In this document: piece by piece, positions 1 through 5,235 of the stretch | How positions within the stretch are numbered: the first letter of the stretch is position 1 | How the letters are laid out: every line of letters begins with the position of its first letter | From: Anaerolineales bacterium | GTDB lineage: Bacteria; Chloroflexota; Anaerolineae; Anaerolineales; DRMV01 | Reading direction: 5' to 3' | Assembly: GCA_027044735.1 (NCBI GenBank) | Contig: JALUBW010000052.1 | Coordinates: forward strand, 1 to 5,235 | DNA length: 5,235 nucleotides | The notes under the pieces: generated by a model | The model's input: only the letters and a program-made list of their open reading frames with translations | Databases searched by the model: none | What the model was told of the DNA's origin: nothing | Program-made: the position numbers and the translations under genes

Positions 1-56
1 AAACTGAGCGCCGCGAGGCTCAAAGCAAGCGTTGTGGGGGCAGGGGACGAAATCAT
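1..56 (-). CDS. mraY: Partial 5' end of a probable phospho-MurNAc-pentapeptide transferase (MraY), cut by the window edge
   Basis: Only the first 18 codons are visible, reading MISSPAPTTLALSLAALS, and the frame is open to base 1. The ATG (54-56) overlaps the TGA of murF (53-55) in an ATGA arrangement. A GGAG Shine-Dalgarno core lies 8 bases upstream inside murF, so translation is probably coupled to murF. The visible peptide turns hydrophobic after about residue 9, which fits a first membrane segment. In most bacterial dcw clusters the gene after murF is mraY, whose product transfers phospho-MurNAc-pentapeptide to undecaprenyl phosphate at the inner face of the membrane to form lipid I. The name rests on position and hydrophobicity, because no MraY catalytic motif is inside the window. 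Another dcw membrane protein gene such as ftsW is possible but less likely. Confidence 0.6.
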   Translation of the reverse strand, partial: MISSPAPTTLALSLAALS

Positions 57-1477
57 GCGTTTTTCTCCAGCGCGGCAACAATGGTTTCCATGTGGACAGC
101 ACGCGAGCCCTTCACCAGCACCACATCGTCGGGGCGAAGGTTGGCGCGCAGAAAAGCGATTGCCTGCTCGGCGTCATCGGCCACAAAAACTGCCTCGCGC
201 GGCATTCCGGCAGAAAGCGCCGCCTCGGCGATGATTTTGCCGCGCTCGCCCACAGTCACCAGCAGCGCAGCCACCTCGGCAGCGCGCCGCCCAACACGTT
301 CGTGACCTATGCGCTCATACTGTCCAAGTTCCAGCATATCGCCCAGCACCGCCACCCGCCGCCCCTCCAAATCGGCAAGCAAATTCAGCGCCGCCATGGT
401 GGATTGGGGCGAGGCGTTGTAGGTGTCGTCCAGCAAAAGAGCGCCATTGGCAGCCCGCACCGCCACAAGCCGCAGTTGGGTGTGCCCGAGGCGCAGGCCT
501 TCCACAATTTCTTGCCAATTCAAGCCCTCAACTAAGCCAACCGCCGCAGCGCGAAGCACCGTGTGCGCCGAATGCCGCCCCAAAAGCGGCACTTTCACCG
601 TCAGACTTTCGCCGCGGTAGTGCAAACGCAGGCGGATGCCATCCAAGCCCAAGCCCTCAATTTGGTCAGCCCACAAATCTGCCTGAGGGCTCAAGCCGTA
701 AAAGGAGACGCGCGCGGCGGTTTTTTCGGCCATAGCCCGCACTAACGGGTCATCGTAGTTGAGGATGGCAACGCCTTCGGGCGCGGACGGAAGGGCTTCC
801 ACCAGTTCGGCCTTGCCGCGGGCAATTTCGGCTTGCGAACCGGCGCGCTCGGCGTGCACCGTGCCGATGTTGGTCACCACGCCCACCTGCGGAAGCGCCA
901 AATCGCAGAGGAAGGCTATCTCGCCGGGGACATAAAAACCCATCTCCAGGACCGCCCGCTCGTGGCCGGTGGTGAGGCTGAGCAAGGTGAGCGGCAAGCC
1001 AATTTCGTTATTGAAGTTGCCGCGGTTTTTCAAGGTACGGTAGCGGCGCGAAAGCACCTGCGCCGTCAATTCTTTGGTGGTGGATTTGCCGACGCTGCCG
1101 GTAATGCCGATGACGCGCACATGCGGCAGTTTACGCCGCCAAAAGCGCGCCGCCTGCTGAAGCGCCTTCAGTGGATCTTCAACCAGCAAGCAAACCGGTG
1201 GCTTCACGGGGGGAAAAGGACGGCGCGCGGCAGAAGGGCGCAAGTCCAAAACCGTGGCGCAAGCCTCCACGGGGCGGGCGACCAAAGCCGCAGAAGCGCC
1301 TCGGGCAAAAGCATCGCTCACAAAGTCGTGCCCATCGTGGCGGCTGCCGCGCAATGCCACAAACAGGCTCGCAGGAATGGCAAGGCGCGAATCCACCGCC
1401 GCTTCGGAAATTGGAAAATCCTCATACGGCGGGCGAAGGCCTACAAGCGCCTCAACGATGTCGGCCAAGGTGAGCAC
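53..1477 (-). CDS. murF: UDP-N-acetylmuramoyl-tripeptide--D-alanyl-D-alanine ligase MurF
   Basis: This 474-residue protein is close to the usual MurF length (about 450-480). MurF is the cytoplasmic ATP-dependent ligase that adds D-Ala-D-Ala to UDP-MurNAc-tripeptide, the last soluble step in making the peptidoglycan precursor. The N-terminal substrate domain carries VDSR (28-31), LFVALRG (38-44) and DGHDF (48-52). The Mur ligase ATP loop is GSVGKST (127-133), followed by NRGNFNNEIG (151-160). ARGKAEL (219-225) holds the likely carbamylated lysine, K222. The C-terminal half has DDTYNASP (350-357), GDMLELG (379-385) and the closing KGSR (456-459). A proline-rich loop at about 79-96 looks slightly expanded. 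The start is a GTG at 1477-1475, chosen because GGAG lies 7 bases upstream and the reading frame begins with the normal family N-terminus. It follows ftsI after 12 bases and overlaps the next gene by four. No murE precedes it. Confidence 0.96.
   Translation of the reverse strand: MLTLADIVEALVGLRPPYEDFPISEAAVDSRLAIPASLFVALRGSRHDGHDFVSDAFARGASAALVARPVEACATVLDLRPSAARRPFPPVKPPVCLLVEDPLKALQQAARFWRRKLPHVRVIGITGSVGKSTTKELTAQVLSRRYRTLKNRGNFNNEIGLPLTLLSLTTGHERAVLEMGFYVPGEIAFLCDLALPQVGVVTNIGTVHAERAGSQAEIARGKAELVEALPSAPEGVAILNYDDPLVRAMAEKTAARVSFYGLSPQADLWADQIEGLGLDGIRLRLHYRGESLTVKVPLLGRHSAHTVLRAAAVGLVEGLNWQEIVEGLRLGHTQLRLVAVRAANGALLLDDTYNASPQSTMAALNLLADLEGRRVAVLGDMLELGQYERIGHERVGRRAAEVAALLVTVGERGKIIAEAALSAGMPREAVFVADDAEQAIAFLRANLRPDDVVLVKGSRAVHMETIVAALEKNA
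65..68 (-). promoter_or_regulatory. Ribosome binding site for the gene starting at 56 (probable mraY)
   Basis: The minus strand reads GGAG followed by an 8-base A-rich spacer (AAAAACGC) and the ATG at 56. The site lies inside the last codons of murF and supports the ATG that overlaps the murF stop codon as a genuine start. Confidence 0.6.
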
Positions 1478-1484
1478 GTCAACA

Positions 1485-1488
1485 CTCC
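1485..1488 (-). promoter_or_regulatory. Ribosome binding site deciding the GTG start of murF
   Basis: The minus strand reads GGAG, then TGTTGAC, then GTG. The 7-base spacing supports the non-ATG start of murF at 1477. The motif lies just after the ftsI stop codon (1490-1492), so ribosomes finishing ftsI could re-initiate here. Confidence 0.7.
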
Positions 1489-1489
1489 A

Positions 1490-3328
1490 TCACTTTTTCC
1501 CTGTAACCTGCGAAACGCCTTCAAAGCGCTTGCGCACATCATCGGGCGGCACATTCTCAATCAAAGCCGTCCTTTTGACCATTTCCGCAAAAACCGGAGC
1601 CGCCACCACAGAAGCCCAAGGCGAGGTTTTGGGCTTGGAAAGCCAAACATAAATCACATAACGGGGCTTATCGGCCGGGAACCAACCGGCAAACGACGCA
1701 TTGGTCAAGTTGGTGGAATAACCAACCTCGGGGAGGGCGATTTCAGCGGTGCCGGTTTTACCGGCAACTGAGTATCCCGGCACCAGCGCCGTCTTGGTCT
1801 CCACCGGCAACGATTCGGTGAGCATTTTGCGGAGCGTAGCCGTAGTGGAAGGAGAAAGCACCTGCCCGCGGCCTTCTGGATGGTAGGCAAAGCGCCTGCC
1901 ACCCATAGATTCGTAAGCCAAAACATGAGGAGTGACCAAGTAGCCGCCGTTGGCAATCGCCGAAATTGCGGCCACCATCTGCACAGGCGTCACCATGATA
2001 GCCTGCCCAAAGCCTTGCGAAGCCTGATCCGCGGACGACCACATAGGGCGGCCGTATGAATCGCGGGTGGTTGGGGTCATCGCTCCGCCCGGCGCTTCGC
2101 CGCCGAGGTCTATGCCGGTCAAGTCGCCAAAGCCAAAGGCATTCAGATAGCGGTAAAAGGTGTTTTTCGGTATTTTCTCATGCGCAACCCAAGCGAGGCA
2201 TGTGTTTAGCGAGTAGGCAAGGCAGCCAACCATGGTTTGCTTGCCCCAAGCACCGCGGTTCCAGTTGTAAATGCGCGCACCCGAAACGGTGTAGACGCCC
2301 GTGTCGTCAAATTCCGTATCGGGCTTGACGGCGCCAATGTCAAGGGCAATTGCCATTGTGATGGTTTTGAAAACCGAGCCGGGCTCGTAAGGCTTTTCAA
2401 TCGCCAAGTTGAAGGCATTCCATTTGTTGATGTAGGCCATCAACTTGTCGTAGTCGCCCAGCGGAGGGTGCGGCGAGGTCGCCATCGCCAAAATAGCGCC
2501 GGTGTATGGGTCGGCCACGACGATAACGGCAAACTCGGCCTTGGTCTTTTGCACTGCGGCGGCGGCTTCTTCCTCCGCGGCATGCTGCAAATTGCGGTCA
2601 ATCGTGAGGTAGAGCGAGGCAGGCTGCACGCCGTCAGTGGGCAAAACCACCCACGGCGCATAAGAATGCTTTTGCATTTCCACGCCGCCGCGCAAAAGGG
2701 CGTCATAAAACTGCTCCACCCCGCCGTAACCTTGCTCTGCCAAGGGGGGCACAAAACCCAGCACATTAGAGGCCAAATCGCCCTCGGGGTAGAGCCGCGC
2801 CGTGGTCAAAACAAAATTGAGAGCGCTCAGCGGCTTCACTTCTTTGCCATTTTTGTCTTTGTAAACCCATTCATCGGCGCGCTTTTCCAGAGCCGCTTTT
2901 TGGGATTTCGCAACCTCCTTGCTCAGCATCACGCTTGGCACGCCTTCGGATTTCGCCTCCAGCAAGCGCTTCCGGAGCACCTTTGTGTCAAGCGACAAGA
3001 CGGCGGCAATTTCCTGCGCCATGCGGGGAATATCGGTTGGCGCAACCTCGTTTAGGTTGATGTCAAGTTCGTAGACCTCGCGGTCCCCAGCGAGCAAATG
3101 GCCTGAGCGGTCATAAATCAGCCCGCGCGGCTTGGGGCTGGGTTTTAGGTAATAGCCGCTTTCGCTCTGAAGGATGAGTTTGCCCTCAGGCCCAAAGGCC
3201 AACAACACCATCCGGCCGACCACCACGGCTGCCAAGGCAAACAGCACACCCGCCACCACAATGTACCTCCATGTGGCTTGGGTGATGGGCACGGTATCCT
3301 CACGGAACTCAGCGGCCAAGTTTGTCAT
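1490..3328 (-). CDS. ftsI: Class B penicillin-binding protein, peptidoglycan D,D-transpeptidase of the FtsI/PBP2 family
   Basis: This 612-residue membrane-anchored transpeptidase cross-links septal peptidoglycan stems outside the membrane. A short cytoplasmic N-terminus is followed by one membrane segment at about 21-45. The pedestal domain opens with the family motif PRGLIYDRSGHLLA (67-80). The transpeptidase domain carries all three penicillin-binding motifs: SVFK (catalytic S318, K321), SLN (373-375) and KTGT (524-527). The sequence PYEPGS just before the catalytic serine is typical of the class. The C-terminus ends about 85 residues after KTGT with no PASTA repeats, unlike several Gram-positive homologues. 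The ATG at 3328-3326 overlaps the ftsL stop codon (ATGA), with GAGGG 7 bases upstream. Placement straight after an ftsL-type gene in a dcw cluster supports the divisome FtsI over an elongation PBP2. All key residues are intact. Confidence 0.95.
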   Translation of the reverse strand: MTNLAAEFREDTVPITQATWRYIVVAGVLFALAAVVVGRMVLLAFGPEGKLILQSESGYYLKPSPKPRGLIYDRSGHLLAGDREVYELDINLNEVAPTDIPRMAQEIAAVLSLDTKVLRKRLLEAKSEGVPSVMLSKEVAKSQKAALEKRADEWVYKDKNGKEVKPLSALNFVLTTARLYPEGDLASNVLGFVPPLAEQGYGGVEQFYDALLRGGVEMQKHSYAPWVVLPTDGVQPASLYLTIDRNLQHAAEEEAAAAVQKTKAEFAVIVVADPYTGAILAMATSPHPPLGDYDKLMAYINKWNAFNLAIEKPYEPGSVFKTITMAIALDIGAVKPDTEFDDTGVYTVSGARIYNWNRGAWGKQTMVGCLAYSLNTCLAWVAHEKIPKNTFYRYLNAFGFGDLTGIDLGGEAPGGAMTPTTRDSYGRPMWSSADQASQGFGQAIMVTPVQMVAAISAIANGGYLVTPHVLAYESMGGRRFAYHPEGRGQVLSPSTTATLRKMLTESLPVETKTALVPGYSVAGKTGTAEIALPEVGYSTNLTNASFAGWFPADKPRYVIYVWLSKPKTSPWASVVAAPVFAEMVKRTALIENVPPDDVRKRFEGVSQVTGKK

Positions 3329-3783
3329 CGCATCGCCCTCGGGTAGAGCACTTCTTCGCTAAGCCATTCGGCCAGAGAAATGGTGTATTTGCGCGGTAGC
3401 GGGGTGGGCACAGCCTGCGCCTGCAACGCCGGCTTTGGAGAATCTTCCGCAAGCGCCCACGCTGGTGCGGGTGCATAGTGGACATCCTGCAAAGTGAGCG
3501 GCCGGTATCCAAGGCGCTTGGCAACCTTGTGCAGGTGATTGAGGGAGGTTTGTTCTGCCAGTTGCCCCTGCAGGATGATGATTTCAAGCCTATCGTTTTG
3601 AATTTCGGCCTGCAGGTGTTGGGCTTGGCGGCCAAGCAAGATGGCGCGGTTGGAAAAATGCACTTCAAGGAAGAAAAACGCTCCAACAGCCAGCACAAAG
3701 GCAAGCGCTGTGGCGATGTAGCGAATGCGCTTGCGCCACGGCAACTCTTTGTAAGTTTGGTGAAGAATGCGAACAGTATCCAT
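3325..3783 (-). CDS. ftsL: FtsL-type small bitopic cell-division protein (divergent)
   Basis: From the ATG at 3783-3781 this encodes 152 residues beginning MDTVRILHQTYKELPWRKR. A basic cytoplasmic N-terminus (to about residue 21) precedes one membrane segment (about 22-40). A polar helical stretch rich in L, I, Q and E (about 44-80) looks like a coiled coil, and AKRLGYRPL (88-96) resembles the end of the FtsL/DivIC coiled-coil domain. The tail (about 103-152) is alanine- and proline-rich and ends with a conserved-looking segment, YTISLAEWLSEEVLYP. FtsL proteins pair with FtsB/DivIC and help activate the FtsWI synthase. The name rests on size, topology and position between rsmH and ftsI, since sequence identity in this family is low. 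The frame stays open to an ATG at 3825, but those 14 extra codons lie in a repeat element, so the downstream ATG is preferred. Only a weak AGAG lies 11 bases upstream of it. It overlaps ftsI by four bases. Confidence 0.75.
   Translation of the reverse strand: MDTVRILHQTYKELPWRKRIRYIATALAFVLAVGAFFFLEVHFSNRAILLGRQAQHLQAEIQNDRLEIIILQGQLAEQTSLNHLHKVAKRLGYRPLTLQDVHYAPAPAWALAEDSPKPALQAQAVPTPLPRKYTISLAEWLSEEVLYPRAMR
3336..3340 (-). promoter_or_regulatory. Ribosome binding site for ftsI
   Basis: GAGGG on the minus strand sits 7 bases (CGATGCG) before the ftsI ATG at 3328. It lies inside the last codons of ftsL, so together with the ATGA overlap it points to coupled translation of the two division proteins. 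Confidence 0.65.
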
Positions 3784-3798
3784 ATTTGTTGAGGCTCT

Positions 3799-3924
3799 AT
3801 CCGAAAAATATCGTAGTGATGTCATTGCGAGCCCCGAAGGGGTGAAGCCCCCCTTTTTTGCTCACAGGAGACTACTTCGGCGGCTACGCCGCCTCGCAAC
3901 GACACCTCCAAAAGAATTTCGGAT
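3799..3924. repeat. Imperfect palindromic REP/MITE-like element with GTCATTGCGAG-type arms
   Basis: The outer tips ATCCGAAA (3799-3806) and TTTCGGAT (3917-3924) are exact inverted repeats. Nested inside, TGTCATTGCGAG (3820-3831) pairs with CTCGCAACGACA (3893-3904) at 11 of 12 positions. Two smaller perfect hairpins lie within the arms: CCCC-GAA-GGGG (3832-3842) and GGCGGC-TAC-GCCGCC (3879-3893). The centre (about 3843-3870) holds a C-run and a T6 tract. From general knowledge, palindromes with a GTCATTGCGAG end are dispersed in many copies in various bacterial genomes, but copy number cannot be seen here. There is no open reading frame of its own. Imperfect flanking matches GGCTCT (3793-3798) and GGCTTT (3926-3931) could be a degraded target duplication, which is weak. 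It fills most of the rsmH-ftsL gap and ends 5 bases before the rsmH stop codon. Confidence 0.8.
3837..3859 (+). terminator. Possible intrinsic terminator-like hairpin on the plus (antisense) strand
   Basis: On the plus strand AAGGGG (3837-3842) can pair with CCCCTT (3850-3855) across a 7-base loop, followed by four more T residues (3856-3859). This would end transcription running against the operon, not the operon itself. It lies inside the palindromic repeat and may just be a by-product of its composition. The alternative hairpin CCCC-GAA-GGGG competes for the same G-run. Confidence 0.25.
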
Positions 3925-3929
3925 GGGCT

Positions 3930-4895
3930 TTAATTGCCCTGCAAGTGTGATGCCAACTTTTCGGCCACACGCAGGCGAGCGCTGCGAGCGCGCGGGTTTT
4001 GCGCAATCTCTTCTTCCCCGGGCATCAGGGGGAAAGGTTTAATCAGCCTAACGACGGCCTTGCGCTCACATTCACATAGCGGCTGTTCGGGTGGACAAGT
4101 GCAATAACCGGCAGCGGAGCGCATAAAATGCTTTACAATCCTATCTTCCAGCGAGTGAAAAGCGATAATCACCAGCCTGCCGTGGGGCTTTAGAGCATCA
4201 AGCGCCTGCGGAAGGGCGGCTTCCAAGTTCTGAAGTTCGCGGTTCACGGCAATGCGCAAAGCCTGAAAAGTGCGGGTCGCGGGGTGCATACCGCGCTTGC
4301 CAGAAGAAGTGGCCGAAGCCACAACCTCGGCCAGTTCCGCGGTGGTGGTTATCGGGCGGTTGCGCACAATTGCCCGCGCCACCCGCCGCGCCCGTTTCTC
4401 TTCGCCATAGCGCCAAAGAATATCAGCCAACTCTTCTTCGGGCAACGAATTCACCAAATCGGCGGCAGTGAGCGGCCGGGAGGGGTCAAAGCGCATATCC
4501 AGCGGCGCATCGTGCCGGAAGGAAAACCCGCGCTCAGCAGTATCAAGTTGCATTGAGGAAACGCCAAGGTCTAAGAGAATGCCGTCCACGCCGTCAAGCC
4601 AACCAACGGCGCGCAGGTGCGCTTGCAGGTTAGCGTAAGAGCCTCGGCGGATGATTGCCCGTTGGCCAAACGGCGCTAAGCGACGGCGAGCAATTTCCAG
4701 CGCCTGCGGGTCAACATCCAAGCCCAACAATTGCCCGTTGGGGGAAGAAGCCTCCAAAATGCCGAAAGCGTGGCCGCCAGCGCCCAAAGTGCCGTCCACA
4801 TAGCGGCCGCCGCTGCGCGGGTTCAGCGCCTCTATTACTTCATGGTAAAGTACCGGCCTATGAGGCCAAGGCTCACCTTCGCTCATCGGGCTCAC
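3930..4895 (-). CDS. rsmH: 16S rRNA (cytosine(1402)-N(4))-methyltransferase RsmH (MraW)
   Basis: RsmH uses S-adenosylmethionine to methylate N4 of C1402 in the 16S rRNA decoding centre. The 321 residues match the usual family length. HRPVLYHEV (12-20) opens the conserved part. The SAM-binding motif is YVDGTLGAGGHA (32-43), followed by LGLDVD (58-62 region, D60 and D62), LLDLGVSSMQLD (107-118) and GFSFRHDAPLDMRFD (123-137). Later come FQALRIAVNREL (210-221), AFHSLEDRIVK (245-255) and the C-terminal NPRARSARLRV (300-310). A CxC-x6-CxC cluster (C265, C267, C274, C276) may bind a metal; similar cysteines occur in many RsmH proteins but not in E. coli. The start is uncertain: GTG at 4895 or ATG at 4886, neither with a strong Shine-Dalgarno sequence. 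Both overlap the mraZ end (by 23 or 14 bases), suggesting coupled translation. Confidence 0.97.
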   Translation of the reverse strand: MSPMSEGEPWPHRPVLYHEVIEALNPRSGGRYVDGTLGAGGHAFGILEASSPNGQLLGLDVDPQALEIARRRLAPFGQRAIIRRGSYANLQAHLRAVGWLDGVDGILLDLGVSSMQLDTAERGFSFRHDAPLDMRFDPSRPLTAADLVNSLPEEELADILWRYGEEKRARRVARAIVRNRPITTTAELAEVVASATSSGKRGMHPATRTFQALRIAVNRELQNLEAALPQALDALKPHGRLVIIAFHSLEDRIVKHFMRSAAGYCTCPPEQPLCECERKAVVRLIKPFPLMPGEEEIAQNPRARSARLRVAEKLASHLQGN

Positions 4896-5235
4896 TGTTG
4901 GTATTTTCCAAAGAGAGATCTAAAGCAGCGAAACGGCGAGCGTTGGCCTCGGCATCATCCAAAATGGAAAGTTGCTCTTCCCAGCCCTCAGGAGGCCAAA
5001 TTTCAAAATAATCGCCCACGCCGACCACAAAGGCCTCATCCTCCAAGCCAATGGCTTCGCGCAAATAAGGGGGGAGCAAAATGCGGCCGGCTTTGTCAAC
5101 TTCCACGGGGCTGGCGGTGGCGAAAATCAGGCGCTTGAGTTGTCGGGCAAGAGGGTCGGTCATACTCAGAGCGTTCACGCGGCGGTAGATTCGCTCAAAG
5201 TCGGCAGCAGTAAGCACCATAAGGTTGCGCTCAAA
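4873..5235 (-). CDS. mraZ: Transcriptional regulator MraZ, 5' end cut by the window edge
   Basis: The frame is open to the last base of the window, and 120 residues are visible, starting FERNLMVLTAADF. An internal ATG at 5220 would give 115 residues, but this would start in the middle of the first SpoVT/AbrB-like domain. Full MraZ proteins have about 140-150 residues, so roughly 30-35 codons should lie outside. The visible part has the end of domain 1 (about 1-40) and the second swapped-hairpin domain with the DxxGRxxxP signature, DKAGRILLPPYLR (47-59), then VVGVGDYFEIW (70-80). The tail is acidic and polar. MraZ is a DNA-binding regulator, best studied in E. coli, where it represses its own dcw promoter by binding repeats upstream of mraZ. 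Such sites would lie off the window. It is the first dcw gene and overlaps rsmH. Confidence 0.95.
   Translation of the reverse strand, partial: FERNLMVLTAADFERIYRRVNALSMTDPLARQLKRLIFATASPVEVDKAGRILLPPYLREAIGLEDEAFVVGVGDYFEIWPPEGWEEQLSILDDAEANARRFAALDLSLENTNSEPDERR

Noticed and set aside
1479..1490. A three-codon mini-ORF (ATG GAG TGT TGA) overlapping the ftsI stop codon and the murF ribosome binding site
   Set aside because: It is too short to support as a leader peptide, and its ATG arises from the ftsI TGA followed by the TGGAG of the Shine-Dalgarno region, so chance is the simplest explanation.
833..1771. A 312-codon open frame on the plus strand opposite murF and the end of ftsI
   Set aside because: It runs antisense across two well-supported genes and their junction, shows no recognisable domain, and is rich in His, Arg and Gln as expected for a shadow frame of GC-rich coding DNA.
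2237..3055. A 272-codon open frame on the plus strand inside ftsI
   Set aside because: It lies entirely antisense to the transpeptidase gene, has no domain I recognise, and has shadow-like composition.
3799..3924. A CRISPR array or small structured RNA gene
   Set aside because: There is one palindrome, not regularly spaced repeats, and the sequence resembles a dispersed repeat element more than any RNA family I know.
3784..3929. A promoter for ftsL-ftsI-murF in the rsmH-ftsL gap
   Set aside because: I could not find a convincing pair of -10 and -35 boxes on the minus strand. AT-rich bits such as GATATTTTT lie in the repeat but have no matching partner.
4873..5220. A complete 115-residue short MraZ starting at the ATG at 5220
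   Set aside because: The frame continues upstream to the window edge with residues (FERNL) that fit the MraZ family, so the short form is an artefact of the cut.

Overview
This window is an internal piece of a bacterial division and cell wall (dcw/mra) cluster. Every supported gene lies on the minus strand. Read in the direction of transcription, from the right edge to the left, the order is mraZ (5' end outside the window), rsmH/mraW, a small ftsL-type membrane protein gene, ftsI (class B penicillin-binding protein), murF, and the first 18 codons of a gene that is mraY by position. The genes are packed as one apparent operon. mraZ overlaps rsmH, ftsL overlaps ftsI by an ATGA, and murF overlaps the last gene by another ATGA. 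Only 12 bases separate ftsI from murF.

The only real intergenic gap is about 146 bases, between rsmH and ftsL. It is almost filled by an imperfect palindromic element (about 3799-3924) with GTCATTGCGAG-type arms and 8-base ATCCGAAA tips. It looks like a dispersed REP/MITE-type repeat that landed inside the operon. It probably folds into a large hairpin in the transcript, and it ends 16 bases before the likely ftsL start codon.

The base composition is moderately GC-rich. The gene order, the protein style and a repeat of this kind make me lean towards an environmental Chloroflexota (Anaerolineae-like) bacterium. That is inference from memory of similar sequences, not something the window proves.

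Functionally, MurF completes the UDP-MurNAc-pentapeptide, MraY would load it onto the lipid carrier, and FtsI cross-links septal peptidoglycan with help from the FtsL-type scaffold. RsmH methylates 16S rRNA, and MraZ probably regulates the cluster. murE, which in many bacteria sits between ftsI and murF, is not there. I see no tRNA or rRNA gene, CRISPR array, transposase or novel multi-gene system. The points worth a second look are the repeat, its effect on the ftsL start, and the missing murE.
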